Origin: Lutraria lutraria
Taxonomy: Eukaryota > Mollusca > Bivalvia > Venerida > Mactridae
DNA length: 64,000 nucleotides
Direction of reading: 5' to 3'
Assembly: GCA_964023205.1 (NCBI GenBank)
Contig: OZ026841.1
Coordinates: forward strand, 28,410,399 to 28,474,398
Both the position numbers and the translations under genes were made by a program. Under the pieces are notes generated by a model, which was not told the DNA's origin, ran no database searches, and worked only from the letters and a program-made list of their open reading frames with translations. This document shows positions 12,841-25,527 of this stretch, in pieces; the first letter of the stretch is position 1; the number at the start of each line of letters is the position of its first letter.

Positions 12841-12990
12841 ATATGGGTCCATTATGTCCATTACAAATCAATGAGTCGCTGGCAGAGAATTTTACGATAT
12901 TTTCCTCTAAAAATGAAAATGGACAAAAATGAACTGTCAGCGATTTCTTGAATGAGAATGTGGATTCACGCATGTCTGTCCATGCAAACA
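12841..12990 (+). repeat. Dispersed repeat C, copy 1
   Basis: Aligns with 18434-18575. Shared anchors: GGxCCAT...TCCATTA near the start, CTAAAAATGA, AAAAATGAA, TGTC(A/G)GCGA and GGATTCAC(G/A)CATG. Identity is roughly 75% by eye. It follows repeat B by about 165 bp, so B and C could be parts of one older element. Confidence 0.6.
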
Positions 12991-12994
12991 AATT

Positions 12995-14135
12995 AAATCA
13001 AAACTCTGTTTGCTAAGAATACGTGATTTATTAATTATAAAATGACATTGGCACAACAATTCGAAACGGCGATCGCATTTGTCACTATGTTGACGAGATT
13101 GTTATTGCTTGTGAAAATGTTGAAGAACACGGGTCTTGGACTAAACATATGTTATCAGTTTATCTAATTTATGTACAAATCAAATAAATCGAATTACAAG
13201 TTAACTGATTTTCCCCCTGTAAATCCGCGTGCTTGTCGTTAGATGTTATCTTCTTTTAAATTAGCTAGTCGTACCCGCACAACACTTGTTGAATTTGATG
13301 ATTTTTTAAACCCTGTAATAAGGATTCTTGAATGCTTCAAAGAAATTGCAATAAATGTTGTTCTGTAGTGATATAAATGATGTACTTCTAAGATCTTGCT
13401 ATTATTAATTATTGTTGGCATCAGCTGTCCCGTCTGTTAAAGCACCTACACTATATGCATGACAATAGGTTTATTACATATAACAAATGACATTTATTGT
13501 TCCCTGAATGCGATTTTGCTTATATTGACGAAACCGGTCGGCAGTTGAATTATATATTAATATCTATGGAATGTTAGTTATTTTTCATTATTATATATAT
13601 ACATGATTGATTTAAATGATTAAGGATTTAACAAAGTTATGTGTCCGCCTTAGAAGATGGGATAGCCAGACAATTTTGATGTAAGTTTATTTCCCAAAGG
13701 TTATATTAGATACTAGTATACTACATATGTATCACTAACCTATTCATTCAGTAATCTTTGAAACAAAATATCAATATAAAGTCTACTAAACAGAAGTAAT
13801 AAAATGTGGTTTCTACCGATATTTTTGGTACAAAACAAAAATAGTCACATAATTTTTATACATCTAATAATATATTCAATATGTAACTCACTGGACCAGT
13901 TAAATATCTGACCCGATCGCGAGTACATTACGGCCGTTCATGTGATTAAAATAGTTATTATTTATCTACATTTACATGTATATACAAAATTAAATAGTGA
14001 CAAAATATTTGAATATTGGAATTCTATGACACTTAATTATGATATCAAGAACTGGTTTGCATCAGACAGCATTACGTAGTAAATCGTATGAAACAGACTG
14101 TGATGTGAGAAACAAAGGGATTCCTATGATGATGA
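12995..14135. other. No gene recognised
   Basis: AT-rich, stop-dense sequence. A 60-codon minus-strand open frame at 13239-13421 is unrecognisable. No RNA gene or paired repeat seen. Confidence 0.55.
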
Positions 14136-14139
14136 TTAA

Positions 14140-14499
14140 AGGGGCATACCCTACAACTTGGTGCATCTAGAACCAAGGCAAAATGATGATAAATTAGAAG
14201 CTTAAAAAGAAAAAAGCCGACGAAGAAAGTTTCAGCCAAAAATTCATCCGATTAAAAAATAAAATCACAAAAAATACCAATTTCCATAAAAGATCGGAAA
14301 CTCTTTGGAATTTGTTGTACAATTCTCGGGTGGAAGTGATTTATTATTCATAGCTATTATTTTTGCGGCTAGTACCTAAACTAGTCATTTTATGACCCAA
14401 GTTCTTCTTGCAATTATCCATCAAATATTGTTTTACATATACATCTAACACATTTTTACACTTTCACAGATTGTTTGTCAGTTGTAGGGTAAACCTTTT
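14140..14499 (+). mobile_element. piggyBac-like MITE (family 1), copy 1, internally deleted
   Basis: Starts right after TTAA (14136-14139) with AGGGGCATACCCTACAACTT, the same terminus as copies at 46750-47210 and 53925-54269. Its right end (GTTGTAGGGTAAACCTTTT) is degraded and its right TTAA is gone. Compared with the longest copy it lacks about 110 internal bases that begin TATGTATTTGTGACACATAC in that copy. It has no coding capacity. TTAA target duplications are the hallmark of the piggyBac superfamily, so it was probably moved by an enzyme encoded elsewhere. Confidence 0.85.
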
Positions 14500-14749
14500 G
14501 TGAAATTATTTGTAACCATAAAGGCTTGCAATTCAGCCTTTAGTCCACTGGGAATCGTTCAAGTGCCTTGATTAGATCATGAATTCATTGCTTTACGACC
14601 AAGTACGTAGCAACTCGGCTTTCATATAAAATCATTCTGATAAATTCCTTCTGTAATGATGTCATTCGTCAGATATGATTCAGCTTAAATGAAATACCTT
14701 ACTTGAAACCTAACGTCTCTTGTCATGACTATAAGTGATTACTCCCATC

Positions 14750-15205
14750 TTGCAGGAATAATTTATTGCTAGTGACACTGAAGAAGTTATTGAAACATCG
14801 TGCGATGCTTTAATTTAATCTATGACACCATCATAACATACATTCTTTATGAGGCTTAATTTGTCAGAGTTTTTTTCATTCACGCAGTTAAATATATTAG
14901 ATAATTAATGTTCATCTATATCACATCATCAGATAATGTTGCTATTATACGATGATGACATTTATGCATGAGGTAATTCCCAGTGAGTCCTACACGTTAT
15001 TCAAAACATTGCATTATGTAACACCCTTCGAAAAAAATCAACACCATTGACTGATCATTAAAGTATTGAAAACGCATCCGTTCTTAGAATATCTTGTCAT
15101 GGTAACATTTTGTGATTGGACCGGTGCTTTATCTTTAGTTAATAATGATCAGCAGCATAATTAGAGAACATGCATGGATAACTAATCAATGCATTTGTTT
15201 TTGTC
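14750..15205 (+). repeat. Dispersed repeat D, copy 1 (old)
   Basis: Aligns loosely with 24030-24515 in the same orientation. Anchors in order: ATAATTTATTGCT, ATCTATGACA, TATCAGATA/CATCAGATAATGTT, GATGA(T/C)..., TGAGTCCTA, then a ~75 bp stretch with TAATTAG(A/C)GAAC and AATCAATG(C/T)ATTTG. Spacing is kept over about 460-480 bp. Identity is about 65-70%, so boundaries are soft. A fragment around 18140-18275 may be a third copy. Confidence 0.5.
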
Positions 15206-17830
15206 ACATGAGCAGCATTTTATGGTAAACCATCTTCTTTTAGATATAAATGATGCTGGTTTGAGAAAAAAGATAGTTGATGACTCAACAGAAATTATGA
15301 TTCTATGCGATGTCTGGCGATTACAAGAAGGAATTACCATCTTTTATACCGTTTGATTAGATCATGTGTCGTGCATAATGAATTCCATTATTCCATGTAG
15401 AGCTGGTTTGACATTTATATCAACATTATAGGTCGGATGATCTTTTCTCATTGGTAAAGAAGATATTGTATATACATGTACGTGTAATTAGAAAAAAACA
15501 CCGTTTGTCAATTAGTGGTTTGGTTTCTACGAAAACTGAAATCGTAGAATGAGTTATGAATAACGCGATCACTGATTTGATTTCAGTAGATTATTTGAAT
15601 GGTATCAATTTAACCATGTAAATACTATTACGCGCATGTAAATGCGCACACTGGCATTTATTCTAACAAATGTAACGCTTTTAAAGTATCTAACTTACTG
15701 ATTATTCGGTTCTTTGCGTTTCTACTTTAGATATATTTACCAACATGCAAAAATAAGAAATAAACGCAAAAAATTCTAGTTGCAGTGAATATGTTTAAAG
15801 TCCCATTAGCTTTTTGTTATAAAAAAATGCAAACAACAAGTAATTGCTAATACTATCACAAGATAATAATTACCGACGAAACGAGCCCTTTTTCTTTAAA
15901 AAACAACAACACGCATTTCGCTGTGATTTTTGCTCTTGTAAAATGGAAAGATATAGAGCGCGTGACATCACTTCATGACGTGTGCATAACATGACTGCGG
16001 AAAACACAAATGTCATATAAATAGTATTTGTTTCAATGATATTGAAAACAATACGATAGTGGTTTTGAAAACAGTTTTTCTTGCTATAAAGTATGCACGG
16101 GAGGAAAACACACCGGATTCCTCTGTTATAGAAGAAACATAAACTAAATATTACGACCGATACATTTATAATTATGCTTATGGGACTTTAATAAATTACA
16201 ACTACACCCAGGACGAATCTCAACAATGTGTTCAAACTATGGACAGCAAATGCAGTTTGAAAGGATTCTTATCAACTGATACTTGGGAAAACCTTAAGAC
16301 CAGACATTAAAGAAGTCAACGGTAAAGTAAACGGACCTATAAATCTATAATTTTATAAGCGCTAAACGACACAATGACAAAACGAAATGATGGAAGATTG
16401 AAAACGAATGCACTTTTGGCGAAGTTTTGATCGGGAATTTTGATTAGCACATCTCCAGAATGAAACGACACCCTAACAATGAATCTCAAGTGAAAGAAAC
16501 GTTTAAGAAGCCGTGACTTAGTTGCATACAAAACTTAAGTTTTTGCTCAAACTCAACTTATTTATAAAATCGCACTTTTCTCTGTTTTATTGTATACAAT
16601 TCAGAAAGTGGTATTAAGAGCAGGTACAAAGATGGTCTTATAACGATTTCCCACATTTTCAACTGAGCTATGATCTCTGGATATGGTATAATTTATTAAA
16701 ATTTATTTGAGTCTGTTACTGGTAAATTGACTTTTGACTCAAATGAAAATAAAGTCTTAAGCTTGAGACTTAATTTGTCCACCAGACTCAAACTACTTTA
16801 TGCTCGCATGTTTATCATGTTCTTAGTAAATAAGGAAATAAATGGATATATTTCTGGTCATACATACAAGATTTGAAACAGAAAAAACATTTGAGTCTAT
16901 TATTGAGTTTCTACTCAATTTTGTTTGTGAAACTAGGGTCAGACATTAAACGTCTATGTGCGTTACTTTGAAATTGTGAGTATTGGATCAATTATAGAAT
17001 ATGAATATGCCATAATAATACATCACGACAAACTAAACGCAAAATAAACGCAGAACCCCAAACTTAACATGCACAGTGAAATACTTAACTTCAAAATCGC
17101 TGGTAACTACAAATTCTGAATATGAAATGACTTAACTATTTGCATGTCTAACTGGATTAATATCGGACATTCTGATAATAAACGATTGAATAATTTCTCG
17201 TATTTATTTACCAAATGGACGTATACATATAAGAGCTTCGGTACTCTTTGACTTTCAATTATGATATCACGATCTGTAGGTTTATCATACAGCATTGTGT
17301 AGTTCATCCGAAGAGACAGAAGGTAATTTAAGAAACAAGTGCTTGCACTAATATGTAATGAATCTCTTACAAAAAATGACATCTAATGTAGTCTTGAGTC
17401 GATTGAACATGAACATCGACATAGTATCATAATGTCATGAACATTTGATTTATCAAATTATATGTATATGTGCATACCAACTTTTCTTCATACCTACCAT
17501 ATGTCAAATAAAAGAGGCTATTCAAAGTCTGTATGAAAAGCCCCAATGGTAATTTAATTTAGCAGAATGAACGCAAATAACACAACTACATAACCATGTC
17601 TGGAATGTATTTTAGTCTTTGTATATATCACAACGTCCAGTAATTTATACTTTGTGCTGCATTGTCTGCAGTAAATAAAAATATGTATTTATAGCAAAAA
17701 AAAGAACGTTCACTGACTACAACTCAGCTTAAAACGGAATGAATAGAACCTTATTTTGAATATGTGAACAGGATATGAGAAGACTTCGTAATCTTTAAAC
17801 TTACACCAGTCTATGTTACTTCACTGGATT
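15206..17830. other. No gene recognised
   Basis: AT-rich noncoding-looking sequence. Short minus-strand open frames at 16337-16531 and 17107-17382 have no recognisable domain. No tRNA-like boxes or paired repeats were found. Confidence 0.55.
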
Positions 17831-17831
17831 G

Positions 17832-17996
17832 TATGACGTACGATACGGGTCATAAATACACGACCCTGCATGGTGCTAAAAGTTTTCAGCATTATGCTGA
17901 AAGTTTTTAGCATCATGCTGAAATTTTGAGCATCACGCTGAAAACTTTCAGCATCACGCAGGGTTGTGCATTTATGACCCCTATCGTACGCCATAG
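17832..17996. mobile_element. 165-bp foldback MITE with internal triplicated motif
   Basis: Almost the whole element is one hairpin. The left end TATGACGTACGATACGGGTC and the right end GACCCCTATCGTACGCCATA are inverted copies, and pairing continues inward through CATAAATACACGACCCTGC. The centre is built from repeated GCAT-ATGCTGAAA modules alternating in orientation (17887-17962), so the loop itself can pair in several ways. TA at both edges is compatible with a Tc1/mariner-type target, but the superfamily is unproven. Confidence 0.85.
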
Positions 17997-18433
17997 GATT
18001 GGTAATATAGCATTTTGTTAACTGCAGTCTTTCATTATGGATGTAGTCGACTTAAGTAAGATAAACCGACAACGCAACTCCTTTTGATTCAGTCCATTAA
18101 GATACATTGCCATAGAGAAAATAGTAACTGTTTGGTATAATTAATGATTCAATACCATAATGGTTATCTATGACACCATACTTGAATGGGTTTTATTGCA
18201 TCACTATTTTAGCATGCAACAATATAAAGATATGTTTGGATTTATGCAGCTCTTCGAAACGTTATCAGATGACGTAAGAATTTAATAAAGACGTAGATTT
18301 TGCAGGATTGTGTGTCACATAACATTATCATAATTGCTTGTGTTAGGTGCGTTTATCATTGTTAATAGCACATGATACTATTCCTGTTGGTTCAGAGAGT
18401 CTGCGTTAAAACTTAATGAAGAATAAAAATACG

Positions 18434-18575
18434 AGGACCCATAAAGTCCATTATACATTGATATACTGCTGGATGAAGCGAGATGTCATTCACTAAAAAT
18501 GATAATAGGCAAAAATGAAATGTCGGCGAATTTTTTAACGAGGAAAGGGATTCACACATGCCTGCTCCAGCAATC
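18434..18575 (+). repeat. Dispersed repeat C, copy 2
   Basis: Partner of 12841-12990, same orientation. It keeps the GACCCATAAAGTCCATTA start, the CACTAAAAATGATAAT block and the GGGATTCACACATGCCTG end. Confidence 0.6.
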
Positions 18576-18579
18576 ATTT

Positions 18580-20235
18580 ACAACATTGTAATCATTAAGT
18601 ACTTGAAATAGTATCAATATAGCGGCAGTGACAGCAAGGGAAAATATTTTTAAACGAATGTCAGTAGTTATTAACTTATTACCAATGTTTAAGACGTTTT
18701 AATAGAAAAAAGCTGACTATATAGAATTGTATTGTAGAAACCGGAATCAAAACATTCAGACATGATAACACTGTATGTGATCACTTGTCTTTTGTTTCTC
18801 ATATGTCCTGTTTCATTTGAAGCATAATGCATGTATACACTATTGATGTTTTCTTTCGCATGAATAGTTTATGATTAACACAATAATTATATCTAGTGTT
18901 TAGCAAAAATTGCGCAGTAAAATTTGTTTTAAATGTCTAGTACTTCTCTTCTTTCTGTTGTTTTCTGCATGTGTTAGCATCTGTCTTCTTTTGTATATAT
19001 TTTTGTAACTGTATTTGTCCTTTTTTACTTTCATGGGTGTTTTTCGCCTTTATCGGTATGTTTATGTTGTAAATATGTATGAGGGGAGTGTAATACAATG
19101 TGTTCTATGCTCATGATCAAAGGACAAATCGAAGAAAATGAATGACGTATATATTAAATTGAGCTTATTAATAAGAACTATCTGTGAACATTTTTTTAGA
19201 TTTAATCTTGGTTTGAATTTAAAGATTATCTTAATAAACTATTTATACGATGATTGGTTCGATATTTGTCTAATCTATATGCTGCAAGACCTTGATTAGA
19301 ATGATTAAGCATTCATGTGAATGATTGACGCACTGGAATTACTTAATAGACAAAGCACATATTAAGGTTTATAGTTTAGTTTGAATAAAACCTACCGTTT
19401 TTGTCAATGGTGTATTTGGTGGCTTGATAAACATAACAAATATTTATTGCACCCACCACCAACATTTGTAAGCTAGGAATTTTAAATAAACGTCAAAATG
19501 ACTACAAGATACTCTTCGTTAATATGACAGAGACGCTTGTCAGACTAGGTAAATATTCTAAGGTTATATCGTTTCTAGAAATATCTATTGTAAAACTTGA
19601 CACATTAATTCAGAATCCTGAAAAATAATTACAATGCAATTATGCTGAACATACATTTAAGTAACTGGAGGATTGTCTCACTTTATTCTCTAAAATTGAT
19701 AATGTTGAATGAGGTTTCAGTCGTCTTTAGTATCAAGTTGTGGTGGTTTAAATACAACTTCCTTTTCAATATTTATGATACAATTATCCAATAACTGTCT
19801 AAAGACAGTTACTTTTCACAGAATTATTGATTTCAGAAAGGTAGCACTAAGTATTCCTGAATAACTTAATAATGCTGAGTTTGATGGACATTTCATTGAT
19901 AACGGAATCAAAGATATCAAGCTTAGTTACTAATTCTTTTTCTAGGTATTTCAAGTTGTTACCCAAGAAAGCAATAAAAAAGATACACATACTGATAATA
20001 TCTTAGACTCTAGAATAATACTCATATAGCATCGTGTGTCGTCGTTAGAATATGGAACAGAAAAAGACTCCAAGAAATAAGCAACATATCGCTCTCTCCG
20101 AAGCCCAAACATTATGAGTAATTAAGAAATATCCTTTCTTACGAAAATAAATAAAATATAAATGAAATAAAGCAGATCTTGATTAATGCATTTTTTCCAT
20201 GGCATTACCAAAGTGATAGATTTTGTTTTACTTTT
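18580..20235. other. No gene recognised
   Basis: AT-rich sequence with one 18-bp perfect hairpin (AACTGTCT-AA-AGACAGTT, about 19794-19811) too short to interpret. No open frame worth naming. Confidence 0.55.
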
Positions 20236-20240
20236 GTTTA

Positions 20241-20442
20241 GGGGTTAAACGTCGTACCAACAGCCGGGGTCATTTGGAGACTTCGAATTTTAACAGTGCT
20301 GGAAGATCCCAGATATACATCTATTAGAACCACAGACATTCCGTAAGCTAGCTTGGTTTCTTCCCCACATACGAAGTTTATCTGGCACATAGTGAGATTT
20401 GAACTCACAGCGGTGATATAACCATATGACCAAGGTCGCATA
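20241..20442 (-). mobile_element. tRNA-derived SINE, bivalve type
   Basis: Read on the minus strand it has a tRNA-like head: an A-box region in GGTCATATGGTTATATCACC (20412-20431) and a B-box region GTGAGTTCAAATCTCAC (20391-20406). The body contains AAACCAAGCTAGCTTACGGA and TCTGTGGTTCTA, then GGGATCTTCCAGCACTGTTA. The 3' end reads GGCTGTTGGTACGACGTTTA followed by ACCCC, close to the conserved tail (GTTGG-ACGACGTTAAACCC) that I associate with mollusc SINEs. Open frames of 75 and 101 codons overlapping it on the minus strand are by-products. Confidence 0.75.
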
Positions 20443-20790
20443 TTGATGTATTTAAGCCGAGACATTGATCAATGAATTCGCAATACGTTTTTGTAGCATT
20501 CGGTAAACGAGCTGAACAGTAACTGTAAACGAGGTTTTCGAAAGAGTTAATAAAAGTGAATTTGAACGTTTGGTTGTTAAAATAATTATTTATTTTAGGT
20601 ATTGTCTTATTATCTTCATACTTCTTCAAACAAAATATAATAATGATATAAAACAGATGTAGTAGACTACGCCGGATAAATGGTTTCTGATCAACGAATG
20701 ACCCAGACACTTTATATAATTATATAATCTTCACACAAGACAAAACAATGTTCAAGTTCAAATTTAAATACGTTAATATCGAGAAATATA

Positions 20791-21033
20791 GTGGCGGGAA
20801 GACATTAGACATATCTAATTATGAATGTAATGTGATTTAAACCATATTGATACATGTGTATTTTCTAAACTTTGTAATTCAATTTTATAACCAGTACAAA
20901 TAGTACAAAATGTAAGTTCTAGTTTATCTTTCCGTTTACATAATACCAAACTTTCTAATTTTAAAAATGATTTATTTCAGCCGATATTAGAGTAATAATA
21001 ATTAGATATGTCTAATGTCTTCCCGTCTGCCAC
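20791..21033. mobile_element. MITE with ~40-bp terminal inverted repeats (family 2)
   Basis: Left end GTGGCGGGAAGACATTAGAC continuing through ATATCTAATTAT is the inverted copy of the right end, where ATAATTAGATATGTCTAATG runs into TCTTCCCGTCTGCCAC. The inner ~28 bases of the two ends are identical; the outer GTGGC is also kept, with 4 extra bases on the right. The ~160 bp interior is AT-rich with no coding capacity. Superfamily not assigned: no clear target duplication is visible. Confidence 0.85.
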
Positions 21034-22950
21034 CAACATATGGACCACAATGGAAATAAGAGGTATCTCTTTTTGTGTTATCCTTGATGTTGATGTGCAT
21101 GTAATGGTTGATTTTTTCTCGTGTATGTAAATTCATTTACTGTGCATGCATTGTAAATTTCCATGCTATATACTCCTTACCCAAATCAATGAATCAAAAT
21201 GTTAAACATAAAGAACGAGTAATAAGGCATATGTTAATGGTATAGTGACAATTAAGATAGATATTTGGGTACGCGAAGGCCACAACGACCCACATTTGTG
21301 AGACGTTTATTTAGAATGTTCCCCATAAATACTGAATTTCAACAAAACTAGTTTTCCCCAATGGCTACATTATCGTTGTCGGTTCACTTTATATGTCTGT
21401 ATCGTGGAATTCTTTAAATAAAAAATAAGAACAATAGACATATATTCTTGTTGTAGCTTATTCAATCAACAAGGGGTATCGTTATGAATATCATACTATT
21501 ATACAATACAGTTGATTATACAATACAGTTGAGAATAAACATACATCCTTCTTTAGGATAGCCATTTTATTAGTTACTGAATTGCACTTGTCGCTTCGTG
21601 CATATAGTTGAGCTTAAATAATTCCTGGTAAAAGCAAACAACGAAAGTAACACAATTTGACCTGTTTCATTTTCAATATCTTTATTTAATCGTGTGTTCG
21701 AAGGAGATAAAGTACTTGGTAGTTTATATTTGTATTTCTTTTCGGACAGGGTAGTGTTTTTGGGGGAGGTTTGTGAATTGTTTTATTCACTCGGAATACA
21801 TTCGTTTTCTATATCTATCTGTGCATGCAATTACATTATTTACAGGAAAACAACTCCAAAACAAAATAATCGGTACCCATACAAATATTCAATATTTTTT
21901 TCAATATTTCGAATTTCATTGTAAGTTAGGCTAAAAGCTAAACGGTTATTATCGTCTTATGTTACCACAATTAGGGAGCTTGTATGTTGCAGCCATTCGA
22001 AACAATCAGAAGCCCTGTTTGTAACAGTATAAAATACACAGTGAAGTGTAGTCGTTCTTTTAATACGTTTCACAAAAATGGTTGCATCGCAAATGTGACC
22101 AAACATTGCAATACACTACCCTGGAGAGTCAGACCCACGTCTTGACAATTACTTTCCATATATCTGTTTCAATGGATCAATCTAATAAATACTTGGTTGA
22201 TGTTTTACCGAAACTGAAGAGTTTGTACCAAACCCAATCAGTGTGAACCTAAACTGCAACTCAATACATTAATTTATATCAGGATAACACCATATTTTTA
22301 TTGTTCTTGTTTGAGCCTAGTTATAATTCTATATGAGATTCAGAGCACTCGTGTTGGACAAATAGTTTAAGATATTACTAGTATACATTTAGACATACGT
22401 TTGCTTTACACAATGTAACAAGTGAACGGATTAAGTTTCGAATGGAAGTATCAAAGTAACACAATTTCCTAATCTGTAGATGTCTGGTAAGTATCATTAG
22501 TTAGCATGTCATTGCCAGCATAACAACGGCTTGTAATGGGCACATTGTGTGTCATATTCGGCAGTTAATGCGATTCTGATGTTAGGCTATGATAAGTGAG
22601 TGTATGCTGACTACAAATTGGAGACAAATTTGTTTACATTTTGAAGGAATTCAACAGAAAAGATAAACAAACTTACACTGATCCCTGTCTCAAAAACTGC
22701 AAGCATTCAACTGATGATTAACCAAATTCAATGCATTTCTGTTGTTCGGTACAAACACCTGGTTAAGTTTCAACAATCTATCAGGGAATTTGTCCTACAT
22801 ACCGAAGAGCTTCTATTAACCTTCCGCCAAAGAAGTTGATACCAATTTTACAAATCAATGGCAGAAATCAAAATTTAAATATTATGTGCATTTAAGTTAA
22901 AATCAAATGGCTTTGCTAAATCGTAATCTGGTAGTATAAAACAGTCGTAA
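21034..22950. other. No gene recognised
   Basis: AT-rich sequence. A tandem duplication of a TTATACAATACAGTTGA unit (two copies) lies around 21500-21533. The 76-codon frame at 21694-21924 is hydrophobic and aromatic-rich as expected from AT-rich DNA and is not recognised. Confidence 0.55.
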
Positions 22951-22954
22951 CAAA

Positions 22955-23045
22955 TAGTACTTTGGTATGCTTCAAAATTCATGCGCGCCGAGCGAGCGAA
23001 GGCTTTGTAAAACTGAACTATCGTACAGTTTCCAAAACTCTCACC
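22955..23045 (+). repeat. Dispersed repeat A, copy 2
   Basis: Partner of 9338-9437 in the same orientation, with TAGTACTTTGGT, ATGCGCGCCGAGCGAG and the identical ACTGAACTATCGTACAGTTT end. The CpG-rich centre contrasts with the flanks. Confidence 0.7.
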
Positions 23046-23546
23046 CCACAAAGAAATTCAACTTCTGGCTGCTTTGTAGTTCCGAACAACAACAGTGCCT
23101 TCAGAGCTTTGATTTAAAATGTAACCCTGTCCTTCCGCAGTAAATTTTTGATTCAACCGTATGTACAATAACGAGAGACGAGCAACGCTGCGTAGATAAT
23201 AACACACTCACTTATTCCAGGTTAGGAGATAAAACCGTGAAAAATTGACAATGACCTCTTCGAATTAAGGCAAAACAACTAAACAAAAGCCGACGGAATG
23301 ACACATTTTGATACATATATTAAATCAGGACCATTCTGTTAGTTGCTGGCTGAATGGTACATGTATAAACTGTTTTGAAAACGATCATTTATAAAAAAAA
23401 ACAAGGACGATATATTGTTCATGCTTATACTATCTGTAGCGCTTTGCTCTTGTGATAATGCTGTAATGACTAAAATTATTATCTTGTTCTGTTAAAAACT
23501 GTACTGTAACTAAATATTATATTTATTTATATCAAACCTATATTTT

Positions 23547-23632
23547 ATGTTGGTCGATACTCGATAGCTATAAATAGCCAAAGTTACTTTGTTATATTGC
23601 AACCGACTGTAAATAGAATTTTGTATCTTGTG
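23547..23632 (+). repeat. Dispersed repeat B, copy 2
   Basis: Partner of 12596-12676, keeping GTTACTTTGTTATAT and CAACCGACTGTAAATA. It lies about 500 bp after repeat A copy 2; in the other location the order is also A then B but 3.2 kb apart with an inverted-repeat arm between. Confidence 0.65.
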
Positions 23633-24029
23633 TATTTGTGTAGCTATTTACAGTAAATGTTTAAAATGTTTTCCGACAAAAAATCAAGTTTGAACTTGAC
23701 GTAAAAAACTTTCTTCGAGGATCGTGCTGTTTTCTGTTGTAAGGAAGCAACACAGACTCTAAGATAAAAATTTCTCAAACATCGACAGAACACACTCAAA
23801 TACAAATTTGTTACAGTGTGAATAAATCATGCACACCTGTATGTTGGTGTAAGGTTTACTTTTATTTTAACCAAAATCACGATGGACTACTATATTTAAC
23901 GGTAAAGAGTCTGCTCACATAGCTTAGCACCAACAGCTGTTACAAAGTTATGTTAGAACTTTTGCTTAAACCGAAAATCCTGCCTGAAAGTTTTGAGTTA
24001 TATAGTCCCTGGTGTTCAGTTAAGATATA

Positions 24030-24515
24030 GATATAATTTATTGCTCCTGGAAACGGAAAGTTTATATTGTGCCCGCTAAAACATTCATTGCAATGAGATA
24101 ATGCTATCTATGACAACATTGCGGTGATACTAAGTCTTTCGAATGTGTATAAAATACATAATACAGGTTTGCATACAACATGTTGAAGATATGTTACGAT
24201 TTATATTAACTATTGACACGTTATCAGATAGTGTTGGTTTTATATGATGACTTTAATGTTGCAGCAAATGTGAGTCCTATTGAATTGTCAAGATCTTGTT
24301 TTGTATTACACTCTCATACAGATCATATACAGACAATAACACTACAGAATACACAATAAACTCATCATTACTGTTTTGTCCTGGAAACATATCCGAACCA
24401 TAAATGTCAACAATGTAACACTCTGTTATTGAGCTTGGACCTTATCTATATTCAATGACGATATGCAATATAATTAGCGAACGTGCGTCGATTACAAATC
24501 AATGTATTTGTATGC
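24030..24515 (+). repeat. Dispersed repeat D, copy 2 (old)
   Basis: Partner of 14750-15205. The clearest block is 24420-24511, where the spacing of TAACA, TTGGACC/TTGAGC, TTATCT, TAATTAG, GAAC and AATCAATG-ATTTG is the same in both copies. Confidence 0.5.
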
Positions 24516-24699
24516 CAGAAACATTGGTTTACAGTGTCTTGTATCTTTTATTTGTATGCATAATGATGATATAAAAAGACGGCTGATGTCTACACAGTGT
24601 ACTTCTGTACGAATAAATGACTGTAAATTACATCTGGACCACCCAGTTGATCAGATGGAGTTAATTTTGAACAGTGGCTTTCAGAGATCAAACTGAACA

Positions 24700-25500
24700 C
24701 CTAACATAAGATAAGTGCTAAACGTAGGACTTTACACGTGTCAACGAATTCAGACACAGGTAACAAGCTATCTTTATTACGGTGTAATGCATCCTTGAAA
24801 ATCAATGTGACGTGCATTAGCAGTGTTATTGATGCATTGTTCACTGTCTTTAACTTAAAAAGAGACTGTAGTTTCATACGCCAAACCATATTGAGTGAAT
24901 GCTTTCTATGCTTTAATGATGTCAACCGACAAAGAGAAATAAGGGGAAGATGGAATGTTACATAATGCATGTAATTTACGTACATTTACTACCTATCTTG
25001 TCAGAAAATTACAACCTGTATCATCACTTAGAGTCAGTATTGGAGAGCAATAGCAGTGTTCATCGCGGATAATCTTAGAATTGTAAGATTTATTTCGCAC
25101 ATAGAGACTTTGGTTTTTGCTTATGCTTATTGTCTTGAATAATACATTTTGATCAAAATTAGGCAGATATTTCGGGTAAAACTCGACGCCTAGACTTTTT
25201 ATGACACCATGAATGAAACTTTTATAAACGTAACCAAATAAAACCAACCATTACATTCCATGTTCAACTGATTAACCGGTGATGTGGCTTTAACCTTTTT
25301 GAATTGGTCCTATGTAGAATATAAGTATGGCTTTTTATTTTAGAAATGTTGTTGTTCATGGCACTTAGAAGAAAAAATGACAAAATACATATATTCATAC
25401 TGAGTCGCTGAAGACTACTTTCGTGTCAATAATTTCTTATAATTTTAGAATAAACATAATCTACAGCTTTCTGTTTTTTTATTTCTTCACTGACATTCAT
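24700..25500. other. No gene recognised
   Basis: Overlapping open frames occur on both strands here (24701-24985 minus, 24738-24965 plus, 24993-25247 minus). They overlap each other, lack recognisable domains, and cannot all be genes; I treat all three as chance. Confidence 0.5.
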
Positions 25501-25527
25501 CGACAAAGATTTGAATTTCAGAATAAA

